The notes under the pieces are model-generated. The model had not been told where the DNA came from. It worked only from the letters and a program-made list of their open reading frames with translations, and did no database searches. This document shows positions 1 to 9,196 of a DNA stretch of 33,320 nucleotides, piece by piece. How positions within the stretch are numbered: position 1 is the stretch's first letter; every line of letters starts with the position of its first letter. Position numbers and translations under genes: made by a program. The DNA is from a virus. The DNA is taken from the IMG/VR virus record IMGVR_UViG_3300048838_000286, positions 1 through 33,320 of that record. One strand, written 5' to 3'.

Positions 1-1928
1 GTGCCGGTAATGTTGCCGGAGCCGTAGCCATAAAGAAAAAAGCTGTCTCTTTGTATGCGGGCTTTTTCTGTAAGCGTTTGCAGGGTGGAACCGCTTGCGC
101 CAGGTGTGGAAATTGAAAATGAAATATGGCCAGGTGTGCCGGTGCCGGTGCCTTTGCCGCCTGCTATTGTTATATTTCCTCCTGTTTGGTTTGTGCCCCT
201 AGCGCCACTTCCATTAATGGTATAATTTTCTCCAGCTCCGTCATTGTAACCAGATCGTTGAACCCCACTTCCAAAATATATGTCTTTGATTTCTCCAGTT
301 TCACCGGAACTGGCAGTATCGCCAGTTCCGCCAATTACTAGCTGAAATTCAGCGGTTGTTTCTGAATTTATACCTATTGCAATACCGCATTTATGCGTAG
401 CAGACCCAGTGCCTACTAAAGGTGGGGTTATACAAATTGCTCCTGGTTGTGTTGCGCTGCCTCCAATAGCAATAGAATTTTGAGCCGTGGATTGTGCATC
501 TTTTCCAATAGCAAGTGTGCTTGATTGGGTTGCATCTGCACTATTCCCTATTGCAATTGCAGAAGATGCGTTTGCTACTGCTCCATTACCTATTGCAATA
601 CCTTCACTGGTACTTACACTACTGTTAAACCCAATGGCTACCCCGTAAGATCCAGCTGCACGTCCTCCAATAGAAACAGAATAATCACCTAAACTGGTGC
701 TGCTCGCATCTATCCCAATTCCATCCGAAATATTTAGATATAAAACTCCGTCTCCCGCATCATTATAGTACAAATCTGCACTAGAAGTAAGTGAAATTCC
801 ATTACTGTACGGGATTCTATAATTTGCGTAATTATCCGCATCTGCCCACGGCAAAAACCTTTCTGCTGTACCATCATATCCCTGCAACCCGTTCACCGTC
901 GTATTATACCTCAACATCCCCGCACTCCAAACCGGGTCCTGCGCATCCGTACCCGCTGGCAGCTTCAGCGCCCCGGTAAGGGAGGAAGAAAGCACCCCGC
1001 TACCTTCCGTAAGGCTGCTATTCCCCAGCGTATTTGCCCCCGTCCAGATCGGGAGGGTGCCAGCGGTGCCGGAGCCGGTGGGATAGCCAGAGAGGAGGGA
1101 GTCGATGTGAATCCACCCGGTAGAGTCTTGCCCCTTGCGCACCCCTGCCTGCGACACAATCCAGAAGTAATCGCCAGAGGGTAGCCCTTCGGCGGTGGGG
1201 GTGTTGCCGGGTAGCTGGTAGTTATTCACCTGCACTGTGGCGTCGGTGTAGCCACCGCCAGAGCCGGAGCGCAGGGTGATCTGCCCGTCATTGCCGCCGG
1301 TGTTGCTCACCGATATGAAAGCCCCGGTGTTCTTCTCGTCAATATCGCCCACTGTGAATGAGCCAAGGCTGTCGATGTCGAAGATCAGCGAGCCGAGCTG
1401 CTCGGCCCAGGTGGAGGCGGGCACAGTGCCGGAGCCGCCGTAGATGCCGCCTTTTATCTCTGCTTCGTATGGCGTAGGATTGCCGCCGAAGTAAACGCGC
1501 AGCGTGTCTCCGTAGTACGACACTGAATCGAGCGAGCCGCTTTGCACCTCCACCGCATACTCCACCCCGCCAAAGTACAGGCGCAGCGTGTCGGAGGAGT
1601 AGGTGAGGGAGTCGACACCAGGCGGTATGATCGCCACGCTTAATGCCGTCGCGCCGCCGTTCTGGTAGAGCCTCAATGTATCGCCCGAGTAGGTCAGCGA
1701 ATCCACCAGCAGCCATTTTTGCCACTCCGATGAATCCCGGTTCCACACATACGCCTCCCGTGTCTGCGTGTTGATTGCCACTTCGGAGCCTGCTGTAATG
1801 CTTGGGGTAGTGCCGGGGATGCCAGTGAAGTACAGCCAGCCCGAACCCTTATCGATGGTCGCGTCTACCTGGCCCCACATTGTAGAGGCGAAGACGACGA
1901 ATAGGAATATTGCGAATGTATTTTTCAT
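1..1928 (-). CDS. Receptor-binding tail fibre / YadA-head-like adhesin (3' end missing)
   Basis: At least 642 residues; the reading frame is still open at the left edge, so the C-terminus is missing. It begins with a hydrophobic stretch resembling a signal peptide (MKNTFAIFLFVVFASTMWGQ). Residues about 75-145 carry three imperfect repeats built on DSLxYxxDTLRxYfGG. A glycine/serine/threonine-rich region follows, then from about residue 420 repeats of the type xAIGxxAxAxxxxSIAIG, typical of the left-handed beta-roll heads of trimeric autotransporter adhesins (Hep_Hag/YadA head). The start ATG overlaps the upstream stop by one base (TAATG). Being last in the tail block fits a host-recognition fibre. 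The distal part (below about 890) is clearly more AT-rich than the N-terminal part, suggesting an exchanged receptor-binding module. Function is inferred from repeats and position. Confidence 0.75.
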   Translation of the reverse strand, partial: MKNTFAIFLFVVFASTMWGQVDATIDKGSGWLYFTGIPGTTPSITAGSEVAINTQTREAYVWNRDSSEWQKWLLVDSLTYSGDTLRLYQNGGATALSVAIIPPGVDSLTYSSDTLRLYFGGVEYAVEVQSGSLDSVSYYGDTLRVYFGGNPTPYEAEIKGGIYGGSGTVPASTWAEQLGSLIFDIDSLGSFTVGDIDEKNTGAFISVSNTGGNDGQITLRSGSGGGYTDATVQVNNYQLPGNTPTAEGLPSGDYFWIVSQAGVRKGQDSTGWIHIDSLLSGYPTGSGTAGTLPIWTGANTLGNSSLTEGSGVLSSSLTGALKLPAGTDAQDPVWSAGMLRYNTTVNGLQGYDGTAERFLPWADADNYANYRIPYSNGISLTSSADLYYNDAGDGVLYLNISDGIGIDASSTSLGDYSVSIGGRAAGSYGVAIGFNSSVSTSEGIAIGNGAVANASSAIAIGNSADATQSSTLAIGKDAQSTAQNSIAIGGSATQPGAICITPPLVGTGSATHKCGIAIGINSETTAEFQLVIGGTGDTASSGETGEIKDIYFGSGVQRSGYNDGAGENYTINGSGARGTNQTGGNITIAGGKGTGTGTPGHISFSISTPGASGSTLQTLTEKARIQRDSFFLYGYGSGNITG

Positions 1929-3691
1929 TATGACAGTCGTTTCGTGATTAAGTAAGGCGGGAAGCCCGCGTCGATATAGTTTCGGATGTAGAACTCACCA
2001 ACAGCCACGCCACCCGCCGCTGCTGCCGTGTCGTCGTCGTAGGTATCGAGGCCGTCCACGTTGATACGCAAGATGCCACCCGGAAGGCCCATTTCATTGT
2101 CCGTCGAGACGGGGAATACGACGTTGTAGCCCAGGGCAAGCAGCGCCGACATACTGGAGGGGTAGCCGGTAAATGGCGCGAGCTGCTTCACCACCCCCAC
2201 AGGCAGACCGTAGATATTGTCCACCGTCAGGCAGTACATATCGCCCGCCGTCACCCCATCAGCCAGGGCTGCTGCGTCGCTGGCGTAGTCGCCCGCGCAG
2301 GATACCAGGGCCAGCGGTTCGAGGTATAGCCAGGATGAAGTATAGACCGCCGGGCATGACGGTGTGCTCACTACCATCTTAACGGCCCGGGTTCCGGCAG
2401 GGAAGGAAGCCGTGAAGGTCTCCTCAGCCAAAGAGGGCGATACCACCCCAATAAGCTGCTCCCCGTCGGCTCCGATCAGCGCATAGAAGGCGACAATAGC
2501 CGTTGGAACCGCCGCAAATTCAATGTCTTCGCCGTCGATCTCGATGATCTCATTAGTAATGAGGTCGCCAAGGCTGGGGCCATTCTGGAAGAAATACCGC
2601 CCCGTGTTGGCCTCATAGATGTATGTCCCCGGCGTTTGTGCCGCGTTGACAAAGTTCGTTCCGTTGTATTGCGCCATGTACCACCCTTGCGCCGGTGGCG
2701 TGGCGTTCGGGTTGTAGATCGCCACATAATCATCTACCTCCAGGTCCACCTGGGCGCCGCCCGGTGTGGTGTATTGGCGCGCGTCATAATCGCCTGAATC
2801 CTTCACGATCCAGGCGACTGCAAAAAGCGTTTCTGGCTTGCCCAGCACGTGATCGTAACAATTTCCCGCGTCTACATCGCAATCGCCAGCGCTATCCACA
2901 CCGCGCCCGTTGACCACTACTACCGAATCGGTGCGAAACTCGAACTCACAGACGGCCAGGTCTCCCTGCTCCTGCCATTCGACGTTCACAGTGATCTCAT
3001 CCACCTCGTGCTCTACATCGCCCCGGCTTACCACCACTGTGTCATGCAGAGGAATTAAGCTCATAACGTCGATCACCTCTTCGGGCAATACCAGGGCGAA
3101 ACGGTGGGACTTGAAACGGATCTGCTGCAATGGCAAGTTCACCCCGTCGCGGCGCTTCACCTCCTCCTCGTAGCCGTAAGACGGTTTCCCGATCTCTGTA
3201 TTCAGGTAGAAGTAGTTGCGGTAGCCTTCCGTATAGTCAATGTGCCCAATGTCGGGCAGCGGAAAGTCTTCGGCGTGGCAGTATTCGATCTTCCAGAGGC
3301 TCGACACGTCGCCCTTCATGCAGAAGTCCTCTGAATACCAGATGTAGACGCCGTTGCTAATCTTCAGGTAGTACACCCCTTCGCCCATCAGCGAGCCGGG
3401 GATGGCGGTCGATGCGCGCCACTTCAGGATCTTGTAATCGGGAAAGGTGTTCGTCTTCAGCCCGGCCAATACCATGCCGGGGTAAATGTCCGTCTCTGCT
3501 CCCGTCTCCCTGGAGATGAGCACTACCGAATTTACAGAAGCGGCATCCAGCGGATAGACTACCTGGAAGGGCGGGACCTGGTTGCGCGTCGTGCAGATCG
3601 GCGCGGCATGGCCGTAAGCATACGGCTTGTTGCGGTGCTGTTGGTCCAGCGACGTGTATATCCTCAATGCGCCTCCGTTATTCAGTATCAT
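1928..3691 (-). CDS. Large tail/baseplate protein, unknown family
   Basis: A 587-residue soluble protein with no membrane segment. I do not recognise a named domain. It is rich in beta-prone and aromatic residues (for example the YNGTNFVNAAQTPGTYIY region near residue 360) and has the look of a virion structural protein. The N-terminal half (to about 235) and the C-terminal half (after about 300) differ in texture, the latter resembling beta-sandwich repeats. It starts inside the end of the upstream gene (14-base overlap) and its TAA shares a base with the fibre ATG, so it is probably translationally coupled to both. Its place between the tail-tip gene and the fibre suggests a baseplate component or fibre-anchoring protein. 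Confidence 0.6.
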   Translation of the reverse strand: MILNNGGALRIYTSLDQQHRNKPYAYGHAAPICTTRNQVPPFQVVYPLDAASVNSVVLISRETGAETDIYPGMVLAGLKTNTFPDYKILKWRASTAIPGSLMGEGVYYLKISNGVYIWYSEDFCMKGDVSSLWKIEYCHAEDFPLPDIGHIDYTEGYRNYFYLNTEIGKPSYGYEEEVKRRDGVNLPLQQIRFKSHRFALVLPEEVIDVMSLIPLHDTVVVSRGDVEHEVDEITVNVEWQEQGDLAVCEFEFRTDSVVVVNGRGVDSAGDCDVDAGNCYDHVLGKPETLFAVAWIVKDSGDYDARQYTTPGGAQVDLEVDDYVAIYNPNATPPAQGWYMAQYNGTNFVNAAQTPGTYIYEANTGRYFFQNGPSLGDLITNEIIEIDGEDIEFAAVPTAIVAFYALIGADGEQLIGVVSPSLAEETFTASFPAGTRAVKMVVSTPSCPAVYTSSWLYLEPLALVSCAGDYASDAAALADGVTAGDMYCLTVDNIYGLPVGVVKQLAPFTGYPSSMSALLALGYNVVFPVSTDNEMGLPGGILRINVDGLDTYDDDTAAAAGGVAVGEFYIRNYIDAGFPPYLITKRLS

Positions 3692-5828
3692 GCGCCACCG
3701 TGATTTTCAGCGAGCGGGAAGAGATATTCAGGGTTGTTTCCCTGATTTCCCCAGTTCCTATTGCTGTGGTAATTAATTGCATCGGGTTCAGCCCCGCCGG
3801 TGCGGGTAGCTGCTCCTCCTGTATCTTTGCCCTGCGTACCGTCTCCGCTTCATCCTCCGCGCCGTTGATGCGGATGTCAGGCGCTGGCAATGCCCAGCGG
3901 TGATACTTATCATGCAGGTACAGCATACAGGCATAGCCGTTTTGCAGGTAGTACTCTTCTTCGGCAGAAATCACCACCTCCACCGTCGGCACAAACAGCC
4001 CGCCCGTTTCCTCGTCAGCGTCGAACAGGTAGAACCCATCTGGCGAAAGTGAGGCAGGCTGCACAAGCCCGTAGGCAAGGTCCGAGGTGAAGTTTCCAAG
4101 GTTCACATCCTCGAATTGCCCGCGCTGGATGAAAGGTGAAAGCATATCGAGCGAATAGCCAGAGAACGGGAACGACACCTGGTCCATCCATGCGAATCGG
4201 AAGCCTTCCGGCATGGCCTCTTTTTCGTACTTGTAGCGCCTTCCACGCCATCCCCATATCTTCCCTGTCTTTGGCTCCAATGCGGTGGTAATGTCTTCTC
4301 CTATGCCCGGTGTGGTGTAGCTGAGGCCGTTTTCGTAGTAGTGGACGTGTTCCAATACCATCTTCCCGCTTGCGATATGCCAATACACCCGGTATGCGTT
4401 CTTGAGTAGCGTGATGATCTCTCCCAATTTGACCGGCGCGCGCTGCGCTGGCTTGTCATAGTCGCCCTTCAGTACGTTCGATTTTGGCGTGATAACCAGG
4501 CGGGACCGGATAGCGCGGATGGTATTGCTGCCTGAATAGAAAAAGTCTGAATAAGCAGCCCCGTCGTCGTGCCCTACCAATGGGTCTATTTCAGCCAGTA
4601 GGTATTTCAGTACGTCGGACACCTTATAAGCGTCGCGGATGATGCGTTCGGTTGCTCCGTCGATCAATACCTGTTGCATATCGGCTGAGATGTACAGCCA
4701 CGCTGAGAACTGTGTCCAGTCGGAACGGTTCAGCGGGTACAGCGTACCGGATGCCGCCGTTGGCCTGACGAAGTATTCCCCAGCGAAGTGCAGGGAATCA
4801 TCGGCGAACTTGCCCCACATCCCGGCGTCGGCCTGGTGCAGGCTGCTGGCGATGACGCTTACAGCCTCATAGGGCAATACACGGGTGTAGTTGTAAGCCT
4901 CTTCCACTATGTCAGAAGTAGGTAGCGGGTCTGTTGGATCGCCGTCCACCGTCGCCTCGTTGGTCAGGATTCGCGCCCAGATATTGAGGAAAAAGACGTG
5001 GCATTCCGAAGAGCTTGTCAGGCTCTCGAATGGCGCGGGGTTCGGTGTGAATGAATCGGCCGGGATGTTCAGCGCCGCATTCAGCGCCTTTCGGTACACC
5101 ACCGCACCGGATGCCACCTCGTAGACTTCCCATTGAATATCCGGCGAAGATACAAGCGGGTTAAGCCGCATGGCATACACGCCGTCCTCCCGGAAGATTG
5201 GCGGCGAACCGCCTGTATAGATGTATTGCCCTGAAATATCCGGGTCTAATACGCTATCATCCCCTGCGATGATATACACGCCGGACGGCGCGAAAAAGTA
5301 GGTATATTCCAGGTCAAACTGCAATGGCGGCGCGATAGCTAGTGGTTGTTCCCAATGCGTTGATCCTATGTAGTTGGTCAGGTAGTTGGCTCCCAGCAGA
5401 TACACCTGTATTACCGGCTGCTGCAAAAACCTCACCGGCGTTCTCGGAACATCCAGGCGAACAAGGTCAAACTCCCGATCCATTGCCGCCATCACGTTGT
5501 CATAGTCGTCCAGCGGTTCGGGCGTGACGGTCCACGTCCGGTTGTCCTCGTCGATGGTGGCGTCGCTTCGGTAAAAGTACCCGGTAAACAGTGCGTCCCA
5601 CGTCCCGGTGAACTCTTCCAGCGTGATTTCTACTTTGTCGCTCATGCCGCAATTCGCCAGCAGGTAGTCGAAATCGCCCCGAACAAAGGTGATCTCCCCG
5701 GATAAGCGCGAACGGAAGAATACCTCCCCGCCTTCCCGGCTGGACTGTATCGAAAGATCGCCCTCATAAATGGGGTTGACGTTTCGGAACTCGTCGGTGT
5801 ATATGGTCCAGCGAATCGGATTACGCAT
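3678..5828 (-). CDS. Tail tip / baseplate hub-like protein
   Basis: A 716-residue protein lying directly after the tape measure gene, where distal tail and hub (Tal/gp27-like) proteins are normally encoded. It opens with MRNPIRWTIYTDEFRNVNP. Residues 1-110 hold segments (LSGEITFVRGDFDYLL, WDALFTGYFYRSDATID) that read like the two-layer beta structure of Dit/Tal-type proteins: a displacement imposed by a substrate description followed by a TGYF strand. No peptidase or lysozyme motif was seen. It overlaps the end of the tape measure gene by 8 bases. The role is inferred mainly from synteny and size. Confidence 0.6.
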   Translation of the reverse strand: MRNPIRWTIYTDEFRNVNPIYEGDLSIQSSREGGEVFFRSRLSGEITFVRGDFDYLLANCGMSDKVEITLEEFTGTWDALFTGYFYRSDATIDEDNRTWTVTPEPLDDYDNVMAAMDREFDLVRLDVPRTPVRFLQQPVIQVYLLGANYLTNYIGSTHWEQPLAIAPPLQFDLEYTYFFAPSGVYIIAGDDSVLDPDISGQYIYTGGSPPIFREDGVYAMRLNPLVSSPDIQWEVYEVASGAVVYRKALNAALNIPADSFTPNPAPFESLTSSSECHVFFLNIWARILTNEATVDGDPTDPLPTSDIVEEAYNYTRVLPYEAVSVIASSLHQADAGMWGKFADDSLHFAGEYFVRPTAASGTLYPLNRSDWTQFSAWLYISADMQQVLIDGATERIIRDAYKVSDVLKYLLAEIDPLVGHDDGAAYSDFFYSGSNTIRAIRSRLVITPKSNVLKGDYDKPAQRAPVKLGEIITLLKNAYRVYWHIASGKMVLEHVHYYENGLSYTTPGIGEDITTALEPKTGKIWGWRGRRYKYEKEAMPEGFRFAWMDQVSFPFSGYSLDMLSPFIQRGQFEDVNLGNFTSDLAYGLVQPASLSPDGFYLFDADEETGGLFVPTVEVVISAEEEYYLQNGYACMLYLHDKYHRWALPAPDIRINGAEDEAETVRRAKIQEEQLPAPAGLNPMQLITTAIGTGEIRETTLNISSRSLKITVAHDTE

Positions 5829-8800
5829 GGTAGATGGTTTTGCGGTTGCGGAATACCTCTACCGTGCGGCCCTGCGCGTCCGTGTATATCTTGCGTTCCC
5901 CCTGGCGCCGTATCTGCTCAAGCTCCCTCTCCGTGCGGCGCATATCGGCAGACATGACTACGGGGGAGAAGTTTATGCCCTCGGCCCCCGGCATGGCGCG
6001 TTCCAGCCTGCCCCGGTTGATCGCATCGACAAGGCCCGGCAACACATCCCGGTAGATGCCGACGGCGCGCCGATTGAAAACCGCGAATGCCTCGCCGCGT
6101 TCTGCCGTGCGTTGCCGACCGTCGCGCGTGAATCCCAGCGGGTTGTCGTTGCCACTGGCGTGGCTGCCCCCGTAGTCCAGAAACTCGAATCCACCTTTGG
6201 CGTACTGCTTTTTCGTCAATTGCCCTGCTTTGATCTGCGCAGTGGCGAATGCACCCCACATGACAGCCAGGGCAAGCAGGGCGAATGGTAGTTTGAAGTC
6301 GGCAAGGATCTTCGATGATGCGGTGACAAGGTTGGCCGCCTGCGTCGCTGCCTGTATCTGCTGCTGCGCCCGTTGCGCCTGCCGTTGTTGCTCCAGGGCC
6401 TTTTTCTGATTGTCTTGCGCCAGGCGAAGCTCCTTTTTGGCCCGTTCCACGTTCGAGGCATAGCCCAGATTTGCGGCTTCCAGTTCTGCCTGCAACGCTG
6501 CTTGTGCTGCTTGCACCTCGTTATCCGATCGCTGCACCGCCTGGTTGGCCGCCTCCACGCGCTTTTGCATGAACTCATCGAGCTGCTGCTTGGCGAAGGA
6601 GAATGCGTCGTTGAGTACACCCATTTCCTCGTCGGTGATTCCCAGCAATTCGGCGATGGTTCGCCCGTCTCGCTGGTTCAGCTTTTCGTCAATGGCGCGA
6701 ATCTGGTTTTCGATGGTCTGTATTTGCAGGTCGGTGAGGTTCCCGGCGTATTGCTGATTCAGTTCCAGTAGCTTTTTCAGTTTGGCGCGTTCCAGTTCAA
6801 GTTCGGTATCTGCCCTTTCCTCTGCGCTCATCTCCACCAATGCCAGGCGGCTGCGCTCCAACTCTTGTTGCTGGTCGAAGCGTTCCAGGTCGGCGGCATA
6901 GAGGCGGTCAGCCTCCGCAATGGCGGCATCCATGCGCTCCTTGGCGAATTGCGCGCGCACCCTGGCTTTTTCGCTCTCGATCAGGTCTTCCAAAGCTACC
7001 GTGCTCAATCCGAACTGCTCCAATTTTGCGCGCTGTTCTGCATACACCTCGTCCAGCTTGGCAAGCTCTACGGCCTGCCTCTCGGCGATGGTCTTTGCGC
7101 GCCCCTGAATTACCCCGGCCTCGAATTTGGCGAAGTCTTCCAGCGTCTTTTGGCGTTCGGCTGCGATGCGCGCTTCCTCAGCTTGTTGCTCCTTGAGGAT
7201 GGCAGCTTCTGCGGCGGCGGCTTGCGCCCGTATCTCCACCCCTTGCGTGACCAGTTCCCGCCGTCTGTCAATGGCGGCGCGTTCGGCCTTCACTACCTCG
7301 CCCTGCAAGCGGGCTATTTCGAGCCGCCCTTCTGCGTTGGTATCGTTCGCGCTGGCTTCCAATTGCGCCTGAGTCAGCCGCATCTTTGCGAGCTTCACTT
7401 CAGCGGCTGATACCTGGTTGACCAGTGAGATGGCCTTCTGGCTGGCAGCAAGGCGCTGCGCGGTGTCTTTCTCCCGGTTGGCGGCTATCTCCCTGTTGAT
7501 GGCTATCTCTCTTTCCAGCGTCTCCCGTCGCGCTTCCCAGGCTATTTCCTCTTCCCTCAACGCGATGCGGTTGGCGATGATGCGTTTACCCAACTCGAAA
7601 TTAGCTTTCACATTCTCCTTGGCCGCCTCGGTAGCGCCGCCGATAGCCCGGCCCAGGGCGTCTAATCCAGTAGCCTGACCGGCGGCCTTACCCAACTCCT
7701 CGAACCCTTCCTTGAAGTCGCCTTTCAGAATCTTGGCGAACGCCACACCGAACCGCGCAAAGCCTTCTATCCGGTCGATCAGGAATTCCTTAATTGAGTT
7801 GCCCAAGCTCTTGATGGCGCCAATAGGGTCCTGCACCGCTGCTTTGAATCGGTCGAACGCCTTGAAGGACAATTCCTGAAGCAGCCCCAATAGCCCTTGG
7901 AATACAGTCTTCAGCGGAACCAGCACCCGATTGAGCGCGTCGATACCCCGCTGCGTAGAGAAGAAGGCAGCCACAAGGGAGCCAAGTATTACCACTATGG
8001 CCCCGATGCCGGTAGAGATAAGAGCGATGCGGAACAGCTTCAGGGGCGAAAGATTGGCGGCGATGGCGCGGGAAAGGGCTATTTTGGCCTGTGCAAGTCC
8101 ATCAACCGCGCTACTATATGCCCGCATCACAGCCGAATAGCCGGGTATATTGTTTGCGAACAGGTCGCTTTCTGCCAGGGCCTTCTTGACACTTTCGGTG
8201 TAGTTACCCACGTTGAGGGTGTGCTTTCCGGTCACCTCTTGCAGCCGCTTCATTTCCTCATACAACTCTGCCGCCTGCTTTTCCATCGCTTGCCCCGCTT
8301 GTGTGCTGGCCCGTTCGGCGGCCGTCATGTCGTTGAGCTTGATTTTGAGGATGGAATATTGGGCGCTCAGCGCATTGTACGATCCGGCGCGGCTCATAGC
8401 TAGCTTGGCTTCCAGCTTATTGATCTGGTTCATCTTTTGCGTGGCAAGCCGTATAGCCTCCGATTTGATTTTGTTATCATCCAGCGCTTCGGCATACTTG
8501 GCCAGCGCCTTTTCCATCTCTTCAGTAAGCTCCACACTTTCTGCGATGGTCTCATTCTGTTCCTGTTGGGCTTTTTCGGTCTTCTTGATAGCCTCCTCTG
8601 CGCTCTTTGCCGCCGCTGAAAATTCGCGGTGCTGCTTGTCTAGTTCGTCAGCCCTGGCTGCTGCCTTTTGCAGCGATTCGGCGTAGTTCTCCGTTGTGCT
8701 GGCAATCTTCTTCACCTCTACCTCCAGGCGCACAGCGTCCTTGCGGGTACTCTCCAGGAGTGCCTCGTAGGTAGACTTCAGGCTCTTCAGTTGCTCTATC

Positions 8801-8859
8801 GCCGCCTGAATCGCGCCGTCATCTTGGTATAGGTCGCTTGCCTTGATTGGATTGGCCAT
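5821..8859 (-). CDS. Tail tape measure protein
   Basis: A 1012-residue protein, the longest in the window. Residues 15-230 are almost continuous charged heptad-like coiled coil, followed by a hydrophobic helix at about 278-300 (ALISTGIGAIVVILGS). Residues 430-850 are again long helical coiled coil rich in A, E, R and Q, with a second hydrophobic segment at about 855-876 (LPFALLALAVMWGAF). A conserved-looking C-terminal domain with a GGSHASGNDN stretch follows. Long coiled coil plus internal hydrophobic segments, directly after tail assembly chaperones, is diagnostic of tape measure proteins, which fix tail length and are ejected ahead of the DNA. Using the usual ~0.15 nm per residue, a tail near 150 nm would be expected. 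The start lies 41 bases inside the upstream chaperone frame. Confidence 0.92.
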   Translation of the reverse strand: MANPIKASDLYQDDGAIQAAIEQLKSLKSTYEALLESTRKDAVRLEVEVKKIASTTENYAESLQKAAARADELDKQHREFSAAAKSAEEAIKKTEKAQQEQNETIAESVELTEEMEKALAKYAEALDDNKIKSEAIRLATQKMNQINKLEAKLAMSRAGSYNALSAQYSILKIKLNDMTAAERASTQAGQAMEKQAAELYEEMKRLQEVTGKHTLNVGNYTESVKKALAESDLFANNIPGYSAVMRAYSSAVDGLAQAKIALSRAIAANLSPLKLFRIALISTGIGAIVVILGSLVAAFFSTQRGIDALNRVLVPLKTVFQGLLGLLQELSFKAFDRFKAAVQDPIGAIKSLGNSIKEFLIDRIEGFARFGVAFAKILKGDFKEGFEELGKAAGQATGLDALGRAIGGATEAAKENVKANFELGKRIIANRIALREEEIAWEARRETLEREIAINREIAANREKDTAQRLAASQKAISLVNQVSAAEVKLAKMRLTQAQLEASANDTNAEGRLEIARLQGEVVKAERAAIDRRRELVTQGVEIRAQAAAAEAAILKEQQAEEARIAAERQKTLEDFAKFEAGVIQGRAKTIAERQAVELAKLDEVYAEQRAKLEQFGLSTVALEDLIESEKARVRAQFAKERMDAAIAEADRLYAADLERFDQQQELERSRLALVEMSAEERADTELELERAKLKKLLELNQQYAGNLTDLQIQTIENQIRAIDEKLNQRDGRTIAELLGITDEEMGVLNDAFSFAKQQLDEFMQKRVEAANQAVQRSDNEVQAAQAALQAELEAANLGYASNVERAKKELRLAQDNQKKALEQQRQAQRAQQQIQAATQAANLVTASSKILADFKLPFALLALAVMWGAFATAQIKAGQLTKKQYAKGGFEFLDYGGSHASGNDNPLGFTRDGRQRTAERGEAFAVFNRRAVGIYRDVLPGLVDAINRGRLERAMPGAEGINFSPVVMSADMRRTERELEQIRRQGERKIYTDAQGRTVEVFRNRKTIYHA

Positions 8860-9196
8860 TGCGCTTTGATTGCTGCTTCAATAATTGCAGGGTGTAGAAA
8901 AATTCGCGTGTCGTCATCTGTTTGGGTTCCCGCCCGGTAGCCTGCGCCACCGATGCACATATCTCTTCGTAGCGCCTTACATGCTGAGCCTCTGCCCCAT
9001 TTCGTCCTGCGAAGTTGCGAGGACGGAACAGCTTGAAAAGGCGCTTGTCTATGTTTTCGATCTCTACCCCAGCATCGGCCCCGCGGATAATGCCAGAAAG
9101 AGTGAGCAGGGTTCTTTGCCTCAATTCGCCGATATATTCGCGCTCTTTCGCGCTTGTGCTGTCCTCCGGGAAGAAGAAAGCCATTTCGGCATCAAT
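8819..9196 (-). CDS. Tail assembly chaperone, downstream (T) part made by -1 frameshift
   Basis: This frame contributes 125 residues after ribosomes slip -1 on the A10 run at 9196-9205: the codon after the last AAA becomes ATT, giving IDAEMAFFFPEDS onward. The resulting GT-type fusion is 136 + 125 = 261 residues. An internal ATG at 9184 could start a separate 121-residue protein, but the frame stays open upstream through the slippery run, as expected for the lambda G/GT arrangement. The protein is basic toward its C-terminus (QQSKRNGQSNQGKRPIPR) and overlaps the tape measure start by 41 bases. In known systems the T domain recruits tail-tube subunits to the chaperone-coated tape measure. Family assignment rests on architecture and position. 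Confidence 0.75.
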   Translation of the reverse strand: MDAEMAFFFPEDSTSAKEREYIGELRQRTLLTLSGIIRGADAGVEIENIDKRLFKLFRPRNFAGRNGAEAQHVRRYEEICASVAQATGREPKQMTTREFFYTLQLLKQQSKRNGQSNQGKRPIPR

